Part shown: positions 38,238 through 48,059 of the stretch, piece after piece
Layout of the letters: each line of letters opens with the position of its first letter
Numbering within the stretch: the first letter of the stretch is position 1
Assembly (NCBI RefSeq): GCF_026230105.1
Contig: NC_079478.1
Coordinates: forward strand, 26,117,653 to 26,181,652
DNA: 64,000 nucleotides
Source: Diorhabda sublineata
Lineage: Eukaryota; Arthropoda; Insecta; Coleoptera; Chrysomelidae
Direction: 5' to 3'
The notes under the pieces: generated by a model
Told to the model about the DNA's origin: nothing
The model's input: only the letters and a program-made list of their open reading frames with translations
Database searches by the model: none
Made by a program: the position numbers and the translations under genes

Positions 38238-38394
38238 ATACTGAATACACTGTTTACACCGCCACTACACCAACACTTACAATTACACTGTTTGAGGCGC
38301 GTTTCGATAACCAAATTATCGTCTTCAGAGACTGGTAAACTTCTTGTCGTCAGTGGTGGTGTAAACAGTGTATTCAGTATAAATATCACCAACG
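38238..38394 (-). ncRNA. Hammerhead ribozyme, type I, best-preserved copy (Penelope-type hairpin)
   Basis: Minus strand. Stem I 5' GTCT 38332-38329, core CTGAAGA 38328-38322 (fits CUGANGA), stem II 38321-38315 with 38311-38305 (six Watson-Crick pairs plus one G-U), three-base loop, GAAA 38305-38302, a short GC-rich stem III, predicted cleavage after C38294, then stem I 3' AAAC (three of four pairs). The unit lies inside outer inverted arms 38238-38265 and 38353-38380 (27 of 28 matching). One base of the stem III palindrome differs from the 21.7-kb copy (CGCGCCTC rather than CGCGCGTC). Known: such minimal stem III hammerheads occur in Penelope-like elements and may act as dimers. No Penelope RT or endonuclease was found here. 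Confidence 0.65.
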
Positions 38395-39040
38395 ATTCCA
38401 GAAATTCTAACTTATATTATTTTCCAGAAAACTTATGTTAAGCAAAACTATTTAATGGATGTGATATAAAATGTTGTTGCAATTCCTGAATTAATTGATT
38501 AATTTAAAAATATTGTTTGTGCGAGTTTTCGTTTACAAATACTTGAGTATTATGATCTATGATTCCATTGTACTTCGTCTGTAATCCATTCACAGAATGT
38601 GTCTCGCTGAGAAGAATTTCGAGGTAAAAGAGCTTGAACCAAAAGATATATTATATCTTTAATATAAAGGGTATATTACTGTCCTTCTAAAACTCGCCTC
38701 ATATATATGTTTTGGCTGTTTGGAATACAGATTATCTTGCTCTAGCCTTACATTTTCCAATTCCGGAAACGATTAGGAAATTTTTTACATTTGCCAGACC
38801 ATACACAAAATGTACTCGGTTTTATATTAATAATCAAATTAAGTGTACTACTGAAGAAACTAATGCAAAAATAAGACTATACACCTACAAGGAAACTTTA
38901 GTTTATGATTATCAACCTAATGAAATTTAAATTGACACGAATTAATGCTTCTGTGCCAAACATATATTGGTTCTTATAGTATTTGTTATTATAGTAACAG
39001 GAATGTTGAAAAATTAATAAATTACTCACCGATAATGATC
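38395..39040. other. AT-rich sequence, no gene seen
   Basis: A 72-codon ORF at 38712-38930 has no known motif. Confidence 0.35.
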
Positions 39041-40189
39041 AGGAGAGCTCGCTACTCAAGTTTTGATATATGGTAACACTGATGTCAATATATCAAATCT
39101 GAACGTGCCATCATAAAGTTTGAATCATTTTGAATGGCAAACGTATACCCGTAACGTATTGTCTTTCGACTGCAATTTGAGTTGTTACGTGTACTTGAAA
39201 TATTCACCTTGATAAAAAAATAGTACTAAATCGCAAACATTTTCGTGCTATGATTTTCTATGACTGTCGACGTGGATTAAATCCACAGCAGTGTGCTCAT
39301 CAACTCGCTTCTTTTTGGTGATGGAGCACCATCTCAAGAAACTGTGTTCTGTTGGTTTTTCGTGTTCAATAGTGATCGCTACAAGATGAAATTCGTGAAG
39401 GTGGCTGTTGTGCCAGAAATGCAAGATCGTCATATGACCGTGACATTGAGGCATATTTTGCGATTGGTTTCACTCGCATAAATTCAATATTACAGATTTG
39501 TTCGCGTTGGATAATTTCATAATCCTTCAAAAAAATGATTTGGGTTGATTGCTGCACAAAAATGCTGAACAAATTTAATGGCAGTGCTTCAAAAGACGTC
39601 TATAAAATCGTGACAGGCGATGAATCATGGATCTATGCATGGTGTGAACCCGTAACTAAACAACAATCAACTGTATGTGTCTGTGAAGACCAGCCAAATA
39701 AAAAAAAACTGTGCGTGCATGAAGCACTCCAAAACAAATGGCCTTTTGTTTCAGAATAACTTGTCATATCGCTATCGTTCTATTAGATCAATGTAGAATG
39801 GTCAAATCTGAAAGGTACACCAACATTTGAAATCTTCTAATATGTCAGGGAAATCAATCGCAGATGACGAATTATTCTCCACCACGACAATGCGAGCTCT
39901 ATCAAATCAGTTCAAACAAAAACGTTTATGAACAGTCAAAACATCAAATTGATCAGTCATCCGCCGTACAGTCCTTGTTTGGCATCCAATGATTTCTTCT
40001 TATTCTTCTACACCAGAAGAAGCGGTTGATACATTCAAATAATATGTTTTGGAGGTACCTCAATCGGAATGGAAAAAATGCTTCGACAATTGGTTAAAAC
40101 GCATACCAAGTGTATTGACCTTGACAATAAAACCATATCCAATTATAAATATTTGTTTTTATTTGACTAACTTAAATAGCAACCCTCCT
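39041..40189 (+). mobile_element. Mariner transposon, near full length, 1.15 kb
   Basis: Candidate terminal repeats: AGGAGAGCTCGCTACTCAAGT at the left (39041 onward) and, read inward, AGGAGGGTTGCTATTTAAGT at the right (ending 40189), matching at most positions. The distance is right for a mariner. A TA follows the right end. The left TA appears mutated to CA. Confidence 0.65.
39205..40115 (+). pseudogene. Mariner transposase, nearly full length but frameshifted
   Basis: Plus strand. YDCRRGLNPQQCAHQLAS (about 39267), FGDGAPSQETVFCWF (39311-39360), DRHMTV (39425-39445), then the open frame 39535-39759 with VDCCTKMLNKFNGSASKDVY, KIVTGDESWIYAW (first catalytic D in DESW) and TKQQSTV. Past a shift, ILHHDNASSIKS (about 39880-39910, second D), LISHPPYSPCLASNDFFLF (about 39950-40005, third D in SNDF), and VPQSEWKKCFDNWLKRI at 40052-40100. 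All domains are present in order, so this is the least degraded mariner in the window, with several shifts. Confidence 0.88.
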
Positions 40190-40558
40190 ATAAAATCAGA
40201 TTTTGAAGTTCACAAATTAATTAATCATAATATATAATGTGAAATTATTTATATTCACAAAAAATATCTCACGTTCTATCCACTGCATAAAAATTATTAT
40301 TTCTTACAAATCCAATATCATTGACTCAATCTTTGGTAAGTAGATGAATCAAGTTTCTATTGTGAGAAAAATAATTTGCTTTCTTATCGAAATAAAATGT
40401 TCAGTCATAATATTGATTTGCTAATCACTAAATCATCTGATTTCTTCTTCCATAGGGGGTCATGCGGTCATGACTAACGTAATTTGAATTTCATTAGAGT
40501 TAAGATAAATAATTATTCTCTTAAAATGATATTTTTGTTTTTTTTAAGCTGTCATCAA

Positions 40559-40758
40559 CACATTGACGGCCTACTACGGAAACACTCATAATTTAGACCA
40601 CACCTCACCCCCCCAGGAGGATTTTTTTTACATTCAACTAAGGAATTGTTTCTTAAAAGCCTACATTTTCATATCTTTCAGTGATAACTATTTCACGTAT
40701 TTTTATTCATTTAATTTGATTGAATAAAATGGTGAAAATTGTCTTGGCAGTTAACGTG
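40559..40758. mobile_element. piggyBac-like MITE, about 200 bp
   Basis: Ends CACATTGACGGCC (40559) and, read inward from the right, CACGTTAACTGCC (to 40758), an inverted pair with 10 of 13 matching. TTAA follows at 40759-40762 and the mutated TCAA precedes at 40555-40558. No ORF. Confidence 0.6.
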
Positions 40759-40762
40759 TTAA

Positions 40763-41395
40763 TCTGTAAAACTTGGCTTTACATGAGTTTATAACGTGTA
40801 TTAACCTTCCTTCCACAAGAGTTTGAGAATGTGATAAGAATAATATTTTTGAAAAATTAAGACAGATGTGTGAACTTATATTTTTACGTCCTTTATAATT
40901 TTTTGTTTTTTGGGGCCCACAATTATATAAAAGATTTATACTAGCGAACTTATGATGGATATTACAAGAATTTAGTATAAAATAATTATTAAATCTTACT
41001 TCCAAAATTTTCGGTAATTTTTGTCTACACCTCGTATTATAGTGATAATGTTCATTCCCTATCACATAAAAAGAGAATTTTTCGAAATTTGAAATAACTA
41101 CAACCTATTCAAATAGAACTTTTGAATTTTCATTTCAGAGCTGTAGAAAGCTGTTGAAATATATAACATATTCATTTTAAATTACTTTTTGGTCCAATCT
41201 TTAGCAGAAGAACTAGTGACTTGTAATTAAAAAATTATAGCCAATATATATGAGGAATAATTTTGTATATTAGAGAAGAAAGAAAAATTCGACAAATTTA
41301 TAAAAAAATATTTAATTAAAAAGAAATAGTAGTATAAAAAGCTCGGGATGGAAACATATACATTTGGACATTTTGTTTTATATACATTAAATTGG
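40763..41395. other. AT-rich sequence downstream of the small-ORF gene
   Basis: No feature supported. It could hold a longer 3' UTR of the neighbouring minus-strand gene if the proximal poly(A) signal is not used. The 104-codon ORF at 40751-41065 is not recognisable. Confidence 0.35.
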
Positions 41396-41429
41396 GAGAA
41401 ACATGCATTATATTGGATGCAGCCCTCGA

Positions 41430-41596
41430 GGAACTTAACCTACATATAATTTAATAAAAAAACAATCTTAAAAATAATAAAAAAACAACAAACATCAGTC
41501 TTCAAATGTCCAGAATTGTTGGGTGGACAAAAGATTCAACGGTAACTTGTGTGGCAGTGTGAGATGTTAGTTAGTCTGTTTGACTTGGATCATAAT
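41430..41596 (-). other. 3' UTR exon of the small-ORF gene
   Basis: Begins at the acceptor (41596). All frames close quickly. The first polyadenylation-like signal is ATTAAA at 41455-41450, so an end near 41430 is suggested. Weak, since a longer 3' UTR is possible. Confidence 0.45.
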
Positions 41597-42573
41597 CTGT
41601 AAAAATAAAAAAACAAAAAATGAAAATCATGCTATTATATTAATAAATCATTTGAAGCGATTGTAATAACCCTGATTCTATTTAGCCTTGTTCATTGCAC
41701 ACTGGATTCAGCCTTGTTTTTGAGGAATTCTATTGCAAGGTCGCGCCACGACTGATGCAGCGATACATTTATTAAAATCAAATAGAAAATAGATCGAGAA
41801 GTCAAAAAAAAGCAAATTAATCCCATGACTATCGATAAATAACCATTATTCGTTATGACCTTCGCCAATTGCAACGCGGAAATTAATCTTCGATGTCTAG
41901 TTATTTAATGAGAAACCGAAAAAATACAGCTCACTAATTAAATAGTATAATATCAAATTCGTTAGTGTTAGTTCTGATTTACGTTTGGGTATATTTTTCT
42001 CGAAAATCTTTTAACACAAAAACTGGACTAGCAAGGCTGGTTTAAGGTCACTACACTTAAAACTACAGATCAACAAACTTTACTAGATAAATAAATAAAT
42101 AAAGTGATGACCGACGCAACATAAATTTCCTCAAGGTCGATGCACCCGCCAAAAGGGTTTGAAATGATTAGTAGGTTAAATTAGCAGTCTAGAAACAAAT
42201 AAAATTTTCGAGTCCCACGTCGTTTGATGAACGAAAGTGTCAATGATCTGGGGGTCAATCAGCTGGCTCGCTTATTTTGGTAACTATGTGATCTGCATTG
42301 AAAATTTCACTCGAACAAAAGAGAATAATGCATGGGCCACGAAATTAAAATCGCTACACGTAAACCGCATAAAATTCGTCGAGTATCAGGAAGTTCACAA
42401 CGAAAAATAAAAAAACGAATATTCGAAGAATATGTTTGTATTTCACATCTCAAGACTGCATATGATGCAAGTTATGAAATTGCGGGGGTTTAGAGTGGGC
42501 GAATGACTTAAAACTTTCGGTCAATAACCGAAGATAACTTATGCGGAAGTAAAAAAAATATATAAGTACTTAC
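41597..42573 (-). other. Intron in the small-ORF gene, 977 bp
   Basis: Donor: exon ends ...CTATG at 42574 and the intron starts GTAAGT at 42573, a consensus donor. Acceptor: a long T-rich tract, then ACAG, AG at 41598-41597, exon resumes at 41596 with ATTATGATCC. The stop codon created at the junction lies under 50 nt from it, so nonsense-mediated decay would not be expected. Inferred from consensus sites only. Confidence 0.7.
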
Positions 42574-42635
42574 CATAGTCGTTTACGTCGGCAGCTTGAT
42601 GTTTGACGGCCGCCGTTTCCTAAGTGGGGCCACAT
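42573..42635 (-). CDS. mlpt: Fourth small ORF (type B-like), MWPHLGNGGRQTSSCRRKRL
   Basis: Twenty codons from ATG 42635 (A at -3). The stop is split by a splice donor: spliced mRNA reads CTA then TG joined to A, giving TGA. Unspliced RNA would add one Trp and stop at TAA, 42572-42570 (coordinates given here include that Trp codon). It lacks the LDPTG signature and has a basic tail (RRKR). Position and lack of signature match the last, type B, ORF of this gene family; I cannot verify residue-level conservation. In flies that ORF is reported as dispensable for the main function (from memory). Confidence 0.75.
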
Positions 42636-42642
42636 CTTAATA

Positions 42643-42690
42643 TCAGTATAATCCAGTGGGATCTAGGCCCTTGCCTCCCGTGTTCGTCAT
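42643..42690 (-). CDS. mlpt: Pri/Mlpt small peptide 3, MTNTGGKGLDPTGLY
   Basis: Fifteen codons plus TGA, ending in LDPTGLY. It is slightly longer at the N-terminus than peptides 1 and 2. A at -3 (ACGATG). Only seven bases lie between its stop and the start of the fourth ORF, so the fourth may be reached by reinitiation (inference). Confidence 0.95.
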   Translation of the reverse strand: MTNTGGKGLDPTGLY

Positions 42691-42725
42691 CGTTAAAGTC
42701 CTTTATTTGCGCAAACTGTCACACA

Positions 42726-42764
42726 CTAGTACTGTCCGGTAGGATCGAGTTTTCCTCCGTCCAT
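42726..42764 (-). CDS. mlpt: Pri/Mlpt small peptide 2, MDGGKLDPTGQY
   Basis: Twelve codons plus TAG. It ends in LDPTGQY, the version also common in flies. The start context is ACCATGG, the best of the four and a near-perfect eukaryotic initiation site. Thirty-five bases separate it from the next ORF. Confidence 0.95.
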   Translation of the reverse strand: MDGGKLDPTGQY

Positions 42765-42826
42765 GGTAATGAGTTTTAACTTATAAAAATTGAATACTGA
42801 AAATTTGCACTAAAATCGTCTTTTTC

Positions 42827-42862
42827 TCAGTATAGCCCAGTGGGGTCAAGACCTCCGAACAT
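42827..42862 (-). CDS. mlpt: Pri/Mlpt small peptide 1, MFGGLDPTGLY
   Basis: Eleven codons plus TGA. It carries the full LDPTGLY signature of the active peptides. The start has A at -3 (CAGCATG), a favourable context. It is the first of the four ORFs, 62 bases ahead of the second. Eleven residues is the length of the fly type A peptides. Too short for any ordinary ORF finder. Confidence 0.95.
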   Translation of the reverse strand: MFGGLDPTGLY

Positions 42863-42889
42863 GCTGCTGTTACAATCGAGATGGGGGAT

Positions 42890-43140
42890 TGCACTATGCG
42901 CGATCAGAGAAGAACGTAAGAGTGAGTTGTTCGTAAGGAGGCGATGGGTTTAAATGGGTGACGGGTCGGTGCGCCGACGGTAAGCGTCGGAGAGGGGGAG
43001 TCGACGTCGAGACGACTGCCACTCCAGCCCTGACCCACTCACATTGACTAAGCCTTGCCACTGAACCTTTTTGCGGATGGTTGTTTAGCGTGTGAGCGTG
43101 TGTAAGTGGAGCATGTAGGATGTCGGAAGTGTTGTAAATT
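42890..43140 (-). promoter_or_regulatory. Candidate core promoter and leader of the small-ORF gene
   Basis: Distinctly GC-rich compared with the surroundings. TTTAAA at 42954-42949 stands 31 bases before the A of an initiator-like CTCACT (A at 42923), the spacing of a TATA/initiator promoter. A leader of about 60 bases would follow. Another initiator-like TTCAGTGG lies farther upstream near 43060. The 96-codon ORF across this stretch (42894-43184) is most likely a by-product of the composition. Confidence 0.5.
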
Positions 43141-43199
43141 CTTTTTTTTTGCTTTTGTTTGTTTTTATATATACAGAACATCATGTAACGAAAGCAATT

Positions 43200-46020
43200 T
43201 TATCAATCGTCATTTTTTTTAATGATAATCCATTGAACTGAAAGCAAAACAGGTTCGTAATATTGTGGTGATTATGTTTTTATTTGAAAAAAGTAAAAAA
43301 ATAATACAAGTAGGTATATAATGGCTCTTAATTATGCTCATGTGTTGAATGATTTTATTTAGTAATATCAATCTGAACTAATTTGATTGGAATGCTATAA
43401 ATGATAAATAATAAACTTATATGACATGAAATCAAACAGGTAATTTGATTACACACTTTTACTGAACTTAGCTTTCGATTTATAATTAGTAATAAAATTA
43501 TAAGAGAATCATTTATTCCATAATTAACTTAATTCAATTCAATAATTATTGAAATAGTGAAGATAGTTCCAATTTTTTTCATTATAAAATCTGAAATAGG
43601 AGAATGGATCGATTTATGTAAAATTTTTATTTCAATTTTGATCAAGCGAAGATATAGAATACAGTTTATTGTATTAGGTAAACATAAATTTTGTGTTCAA
43701 TTTTCAAACCTTATAATACGCAGTTCCACAGAACTAATTAGTTCACATTTTATAATAAATTTAAAAATTAAAAAAAAAAATAAATTTAAAAAACTCAGGA
43801 ATATCAAAAGGTTGGTAATTGTAACTAAAAGTCGAATTGGATAATGTTTTATGAGACATACGAGATATCTCATTGTTACATAAATTATAAAGTTCAATGT
43901 CCTACTCATATACTTATACGAATACTTGCAAAAATTTCAATTTCCTTCTCTGAATTAATTATAATTACATGTGAGGTACTAAAAATGAATTTAATTTCTA
44001 TTCGATAATCATTTATTACATTTGTTTTTACAAGTAGGTTATTAATTTTTAATATTTTGAAATTTAAATAAATATTTCAAGATATTGAAACTTGAAATTC
44101 TAAATCCAAAATCAAATACCTGACATTAGTATATTGCAGGTAATTACAAATATTTTGGAAAGTTACATAATTTTTATACAGAGTTATTCTTCAAGAATGC
44201 CCAAATATTATTATTCAGCACAATATACATAATGCAAATATATATTTTTCAAAGTACAATGCGTTTAAAGTATGGATTTTGATTTTTGCAATAACATTTC
44301 ATGTTTTCATCATTTCTATTTGAAAGGGCTTCGTAGTCTTCGTTCGAAACATCTATCTATATATCAAGAAACTTTCAGTTTGTAAAAAAATTATTCTCCA
44401 ATATAAAAGCTAGAAACAAAAAAGTTCGAAGTAAAAGTCTCATATTTTCCATTTGTAGAAATAAAACTTGCAAAATCAATGTAGGACCAAGTAATATCAT
44501 GATATTGTCATGAATATTAATTTTTTTTCTATTTCTGTGTTAGTCAGGTAGATTCACTATTTATCAGAAATAGTATCGGGTCTTTCCCATTGTCAAGAGA
44601 GAAGAATTAAGTTATTATGGAAGTCAGTGCCGTGGGTTGAGAATTGAATAAATGTTGAAGGAATAAATCTGAATAGTTTATTTTGTAAAAAATGTAATAT
44701 CTAACGTTTATCTTAATATTTGATATAAAAAGTTAAACTTGAACGACAGATAAACTTGAATGTAAACGAAACAGGGATCTTAAAATTATAATTATAGTAC
44801 AAAAAAAAACAATATGTATGAATGGCGTATTGATTTAGAATAATAGTACAAATAATGCTTCAGATTAAGTAATGTTTAATAAGGAGTCTATTATAAGATA
44901 TTGAAAACAAGTAATAAAATGAAAAAATATAAATAAGAATAAATAAAAATTCACCCGAAATTAATATAAAGTATGCTTGAATAATTTTTTTATACTTCGC
45001 ATGAGGTGTACAATATGATTTTTGTTTTGAGTAATAAAATTAAATAATAAATATATTCACAATTATACAAGGCTACTCAAATACAGTGTGTCAATACTTG
45101 AATAAACAGTATCTGCATTGACTGGTCGCGTGGGCTACCCTGCTTGGCCTCCAGGAGTTACAATTTTTTTGTAAAAATTTTGATTGTTATTGAAAATAAT
45201 AGTTGAAGTTATATGATGTCAAATGGTCTTTTCGAAAGCTAATTATAAAGCTTATTATGGTAAATGAACAACTTTCTATTTGCAAATCTATAACCGATCG
45301 ATGCTAATTACTAAAAGTGAGCTTCCGAGAAGGTAACAAAACTTTCTTCATTTTTCAAATACAAAAAGGCTCATGTCAAAATTTCACTTTATTTTCTAGA
45401 AATACCTTTAACTGATTAATGATAAGAATCCGAAGAAAATGAAAGCTGGAAATATTTGCTTATTTCAAATAGTAATCCTCTTAAGTTGATAACTTAATTA
45501 CTACTATTTTCTATTATCGTCCAATATATAATTTATAAATAATTTAGAAAAAATTATTATAAACAAGAAACATGACACTGTTGGTTAACTTGTAGGTAAT
45601 TTTTATTGATGTGAACCAGTTGTTTGAAGAATTTACTATCTTTTCACACATGATCATTTTATACAAAAAGAATTTGATCATTTCGATATAAGATGTTGTT
45701 ATATTAAGTGATCAACTTTCTAGAAATAACCATATTTTTCCGTTATAATAATTTTGTTTCCTTTTCCCACTTACAAATGAAATAGAAATAGATCCTATTC
45801 CCCAAATTTTCTAAATACATTTTGAGTTTGCTGAAAATTATTTCTATATACATCCGTAAAAAAACTCCTATTCTTATAAGGGAGACATTGAAAAAAAATG
45901 TCAAAAAAATGGTACCGCAAAAGTGGAAAAATGTGGAAAAAGAATTTTCCACATTAAATTATTGTATCAAGTACTCATACTTCTTTATAACTCGTATTAT
46001 AATTTATTAATGTATAACTT
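43200..46020. other. AT-rich sequence upstream of the small-ORF gene
   Basis: About 2.8 kb without coding features that I can support. As the 5' flank of a developmental gene it may hold enhancers, but I can point to no specific site. Confidence 0.35.
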
Positions 46021-46023
46021 TAT

Positions 46024-46095
46024 ATTCGGTTATCGAAATCGGCGTTAGGCAGTGTAATTTGAGTGTGTACTGGTAATAAACAGTATTTTAAATAA
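46024..46095 (+). repeat. Hammerhead hairpin family, 3' half only
   Basis: GGTTATCGAAATCGGCGTTAGGCAGTG, then TGTAATTTGAGTG and ...TAAACAGTATT, matches the 3' half and tail of the 0.7- and 38.3-kb copies. The CUGANGA half is absent, so no ribozyme is possible. Confidence 0.6.
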
Positions 46096-46455
46096 AATAG
46101 AATTGTTCTGAAAATGAAAAATTATTTTATCTGGCATATAATTGATGATTATATGAATGGCAAAAGCCATAAAGGAATTTCAATAAATTAGTAACGATAT
46201 AATCATGAAAAAATCCGATACGACTTGTATCAATTTTTTCAATGATAATCATCTAACAAGTGTTTAACAATGAAACAACAGTATTTATTCTTTTGAAAAT
46301 ATTAATTTGACATGTCAGAAAAAATTGTGAGAACTTAACTTATATACGAGTATTATAATATAAAACCAATAATATAACCTTATTAGAAAAATTTATCGAT
46401 ATTCCATGTTATGGGTGAAAGAACATTCTATTAAAAATTATGTTAATATATAGTA

Positions 46456-48056
46456 GTCCGGTGAAAATAGACATTTAAAATAACAAAAAATCCCGGAAAG
46501 CCAAATATTGGTGGAGAGTTGGGGTTTACCTTTACAAATAAAGTTTTAAAAATCCCCATCGATCCTATGTGTGCCACAAAAGTTATTCGGGATGAAAGGT
46601 CAAAATTTGAGGTTTTTTGAAGTTTTCTCGAAAACGGTAGGCTTAATAAAAAAAACCTTAAACCATAGCTGTAGATCGTATATAGAATCAACTTCATGAT
46701 TTTTCTTTCTGAAAGTTACCATTCCTAAGATATCGCGATTCTAAGAATCACATTATACACACATTTACACGCCACCTGTTAGGTAGGTAGTCACGACAAA
46801 TTTAGGATAATTTAAGGGAACAATACCTGTCAAGTTCTAGATATTACCTTATTATTGATATTGCTATTGATTATTGGGTTAGATATTATAATCAGATTTA
46901 TATTCCTGAAAGTCTTCTCAAACATGTCTTCTTCGACTTCCTCTTTTTCCTCTGCCTCTTGCTGGATGTTCATAAATTGTTCAAATGTGGCTGAGTCATT
47001 GATCTCTTCATTAAAATTACAGGAAACTTTCTTTATTGTACTCAACTGGAAATTTGAGCAAAGCTGACCTTGGCAATTGGTATATGCTGCAGAACTCAGC
47101 AACTCGAATTTTTCACAGCTACGTTTGGCACTACAACATTTTTTTTCCAATTGCAAAAAATAGTTTTTCTGCAGTAGGTGGGAGTAAAGTTTTAATCGGT
47201 TCCAGAGTATAGATACAAGTGTAGAATAGCAGATATCGATGTTGGAGGAAAACATGATAGTTGTATTTGTTTTTTGTATCGAGTATTTTTTACAAAAGTT
47301 GAATATTGGTATTTATCGATGCAAGTAAGAAAGTGAGTTTCTTCTAATGTTTGAGGTATGAAATTAATTTCTATAAATACTTTGGCATCAATCAAATGTG
47401 ACATTTTGCCCCTACTGTACATTGCTGACGAAGTGTCGCAGCTGGTCATGGTATGTAAAAATAAAATATAGTTCTGACATTTATGATAAGCAGATAAACT
47501 TTTTGAGGAATATATTTCTTTGTTCGCTGTTGAGCCCTTCTAGGTTTCAGAAAATGATTAATTTTATCCATAGGAGTCCTTGCAGTGAGTAGTACTAACA
47601 AATGCAACAACACCAAATACAATTGTTGTGTTTGTAGCATTAAATTTTTCTATTTCTGTTCCCATTATCAGGACATCTGCGTCATTTTGAGCTTGTTTTG
47701 AGACACATATAGGTATTAATACTTCTCTTAAGTGCCTCAATATTCAAATTGACGTTGATAGAAATATTCATTAATTGAATATATTGAAGTTAGTCCACGA
47801 ATGGTAGCTTTTAGGAAAAAAAATCATGGACATGATTGTGGAGAATTTTAAGATCTACAGCTTTGGTTTGAGGATTTTTCTGATAAAACTTATCGTTTTC
47901 GAGAAAAATCCAAAAAAACCCTCAAATTTTGACCTTTGACCGAATAACTTTTGCAGCTCACATAGGATCTATGAGAATTTTTCAAACTTTATTTTTAATG
48001 GCTCACTTCAGCTCTTCAGCAATATTTGGCTAGTTTTTTGACTAAATTGACTGGAC
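46456..48056. mobile_element. Unclassified DNA transposon, 1.6 kb, long inverted termini, TA flanks
   Basis: Left end from 46456 and right end to 48056 (read inward) share about 260 bp of imperfect inverted repeat. Examples are GCCAAATATTG, AAATAAAGTTT, GATCCTATGTG, CAAAAGTTATTCGG, AAGGTCAAAATTTGAGG, TTTTCTCGAAAACG and AGCTGTAGATC in the same order. The tips are GTCC, and both sides are flanked by TA (46454-46455, 48057-48058), as for Tc1/mariner-type target sites. No known transposase motif is visible inside. Confidence 0.75.
46830..47640 (-). CDS. Unrecognised ORFs inside the 1.6-kb element
   Basis: Three overlapping minus-strand ORFs: 47640-47446 (64 codons), 47449-47192 (85 codons) and 47255-46830 (141 codons). 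They could be pieces of one frameshifted gene. The last has a Cys-bearing stretch (CCSAKRSC) and an acidic segment rich in Glu (EEAEEKEEVEED-like) near its C-terminus. I do not recognise a family and see no DDE signature. Their position between the inverted termini suggests an element-encoded protein or captured host sequence. Confidence 0.35.
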
Positions 48057-48059
48057 TAA

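Larger units (their letters stand above)
41430..42923 (-). other. mlpt: Polycistronic small-ORF gene, tarsal-less / polished rice / mille-pattes
   Basis: Transcription unit on the minus strand encoding only very short peptides. Reading 5' to 3': a GC-rich leader, three peptides ending in the LDPTG(L/Q)Y signature (42862-42827, 42764-42726, 42690-42643), an unrelated 20-residue peptide (from 42635), then an intron and a 3' UTR exon. Known: in flies the 11-32 residue peptides of this gene act through the Ubr3 ubiquitin ligase to trigger proteasomal trimming of Shavenbaby/Ovo from repressor to activator, controlling cuticle and leg development; in Tribolium the gene acts as a gap gene. The order (several LDPTG peptides, then one unrelated peptide) is the family's usual arrangement. 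The 5' end is set by a candidate TATA/initiator pair and the 3' end by an ATTAAA at 41455-41450; both are tentative. The peptide-coding core is confident. Confidence 0.93.

Noticed and set aside
41592..42620. Spliced frame across the intron reading ETAAVKHQAADV...DPSQTD and stop
   Set aside because: It looks protein-like, but a TAG lies immediately upstream in the same frame and there is no ATG inside. The overlapping ATG-started small ORF explains the region better.
42894..43184. 96-codon minus-strand ORF over the GC-rich island
   Set aside because: No motif; it overlaps the candidate promoter and leader, and is best explained by local composition.
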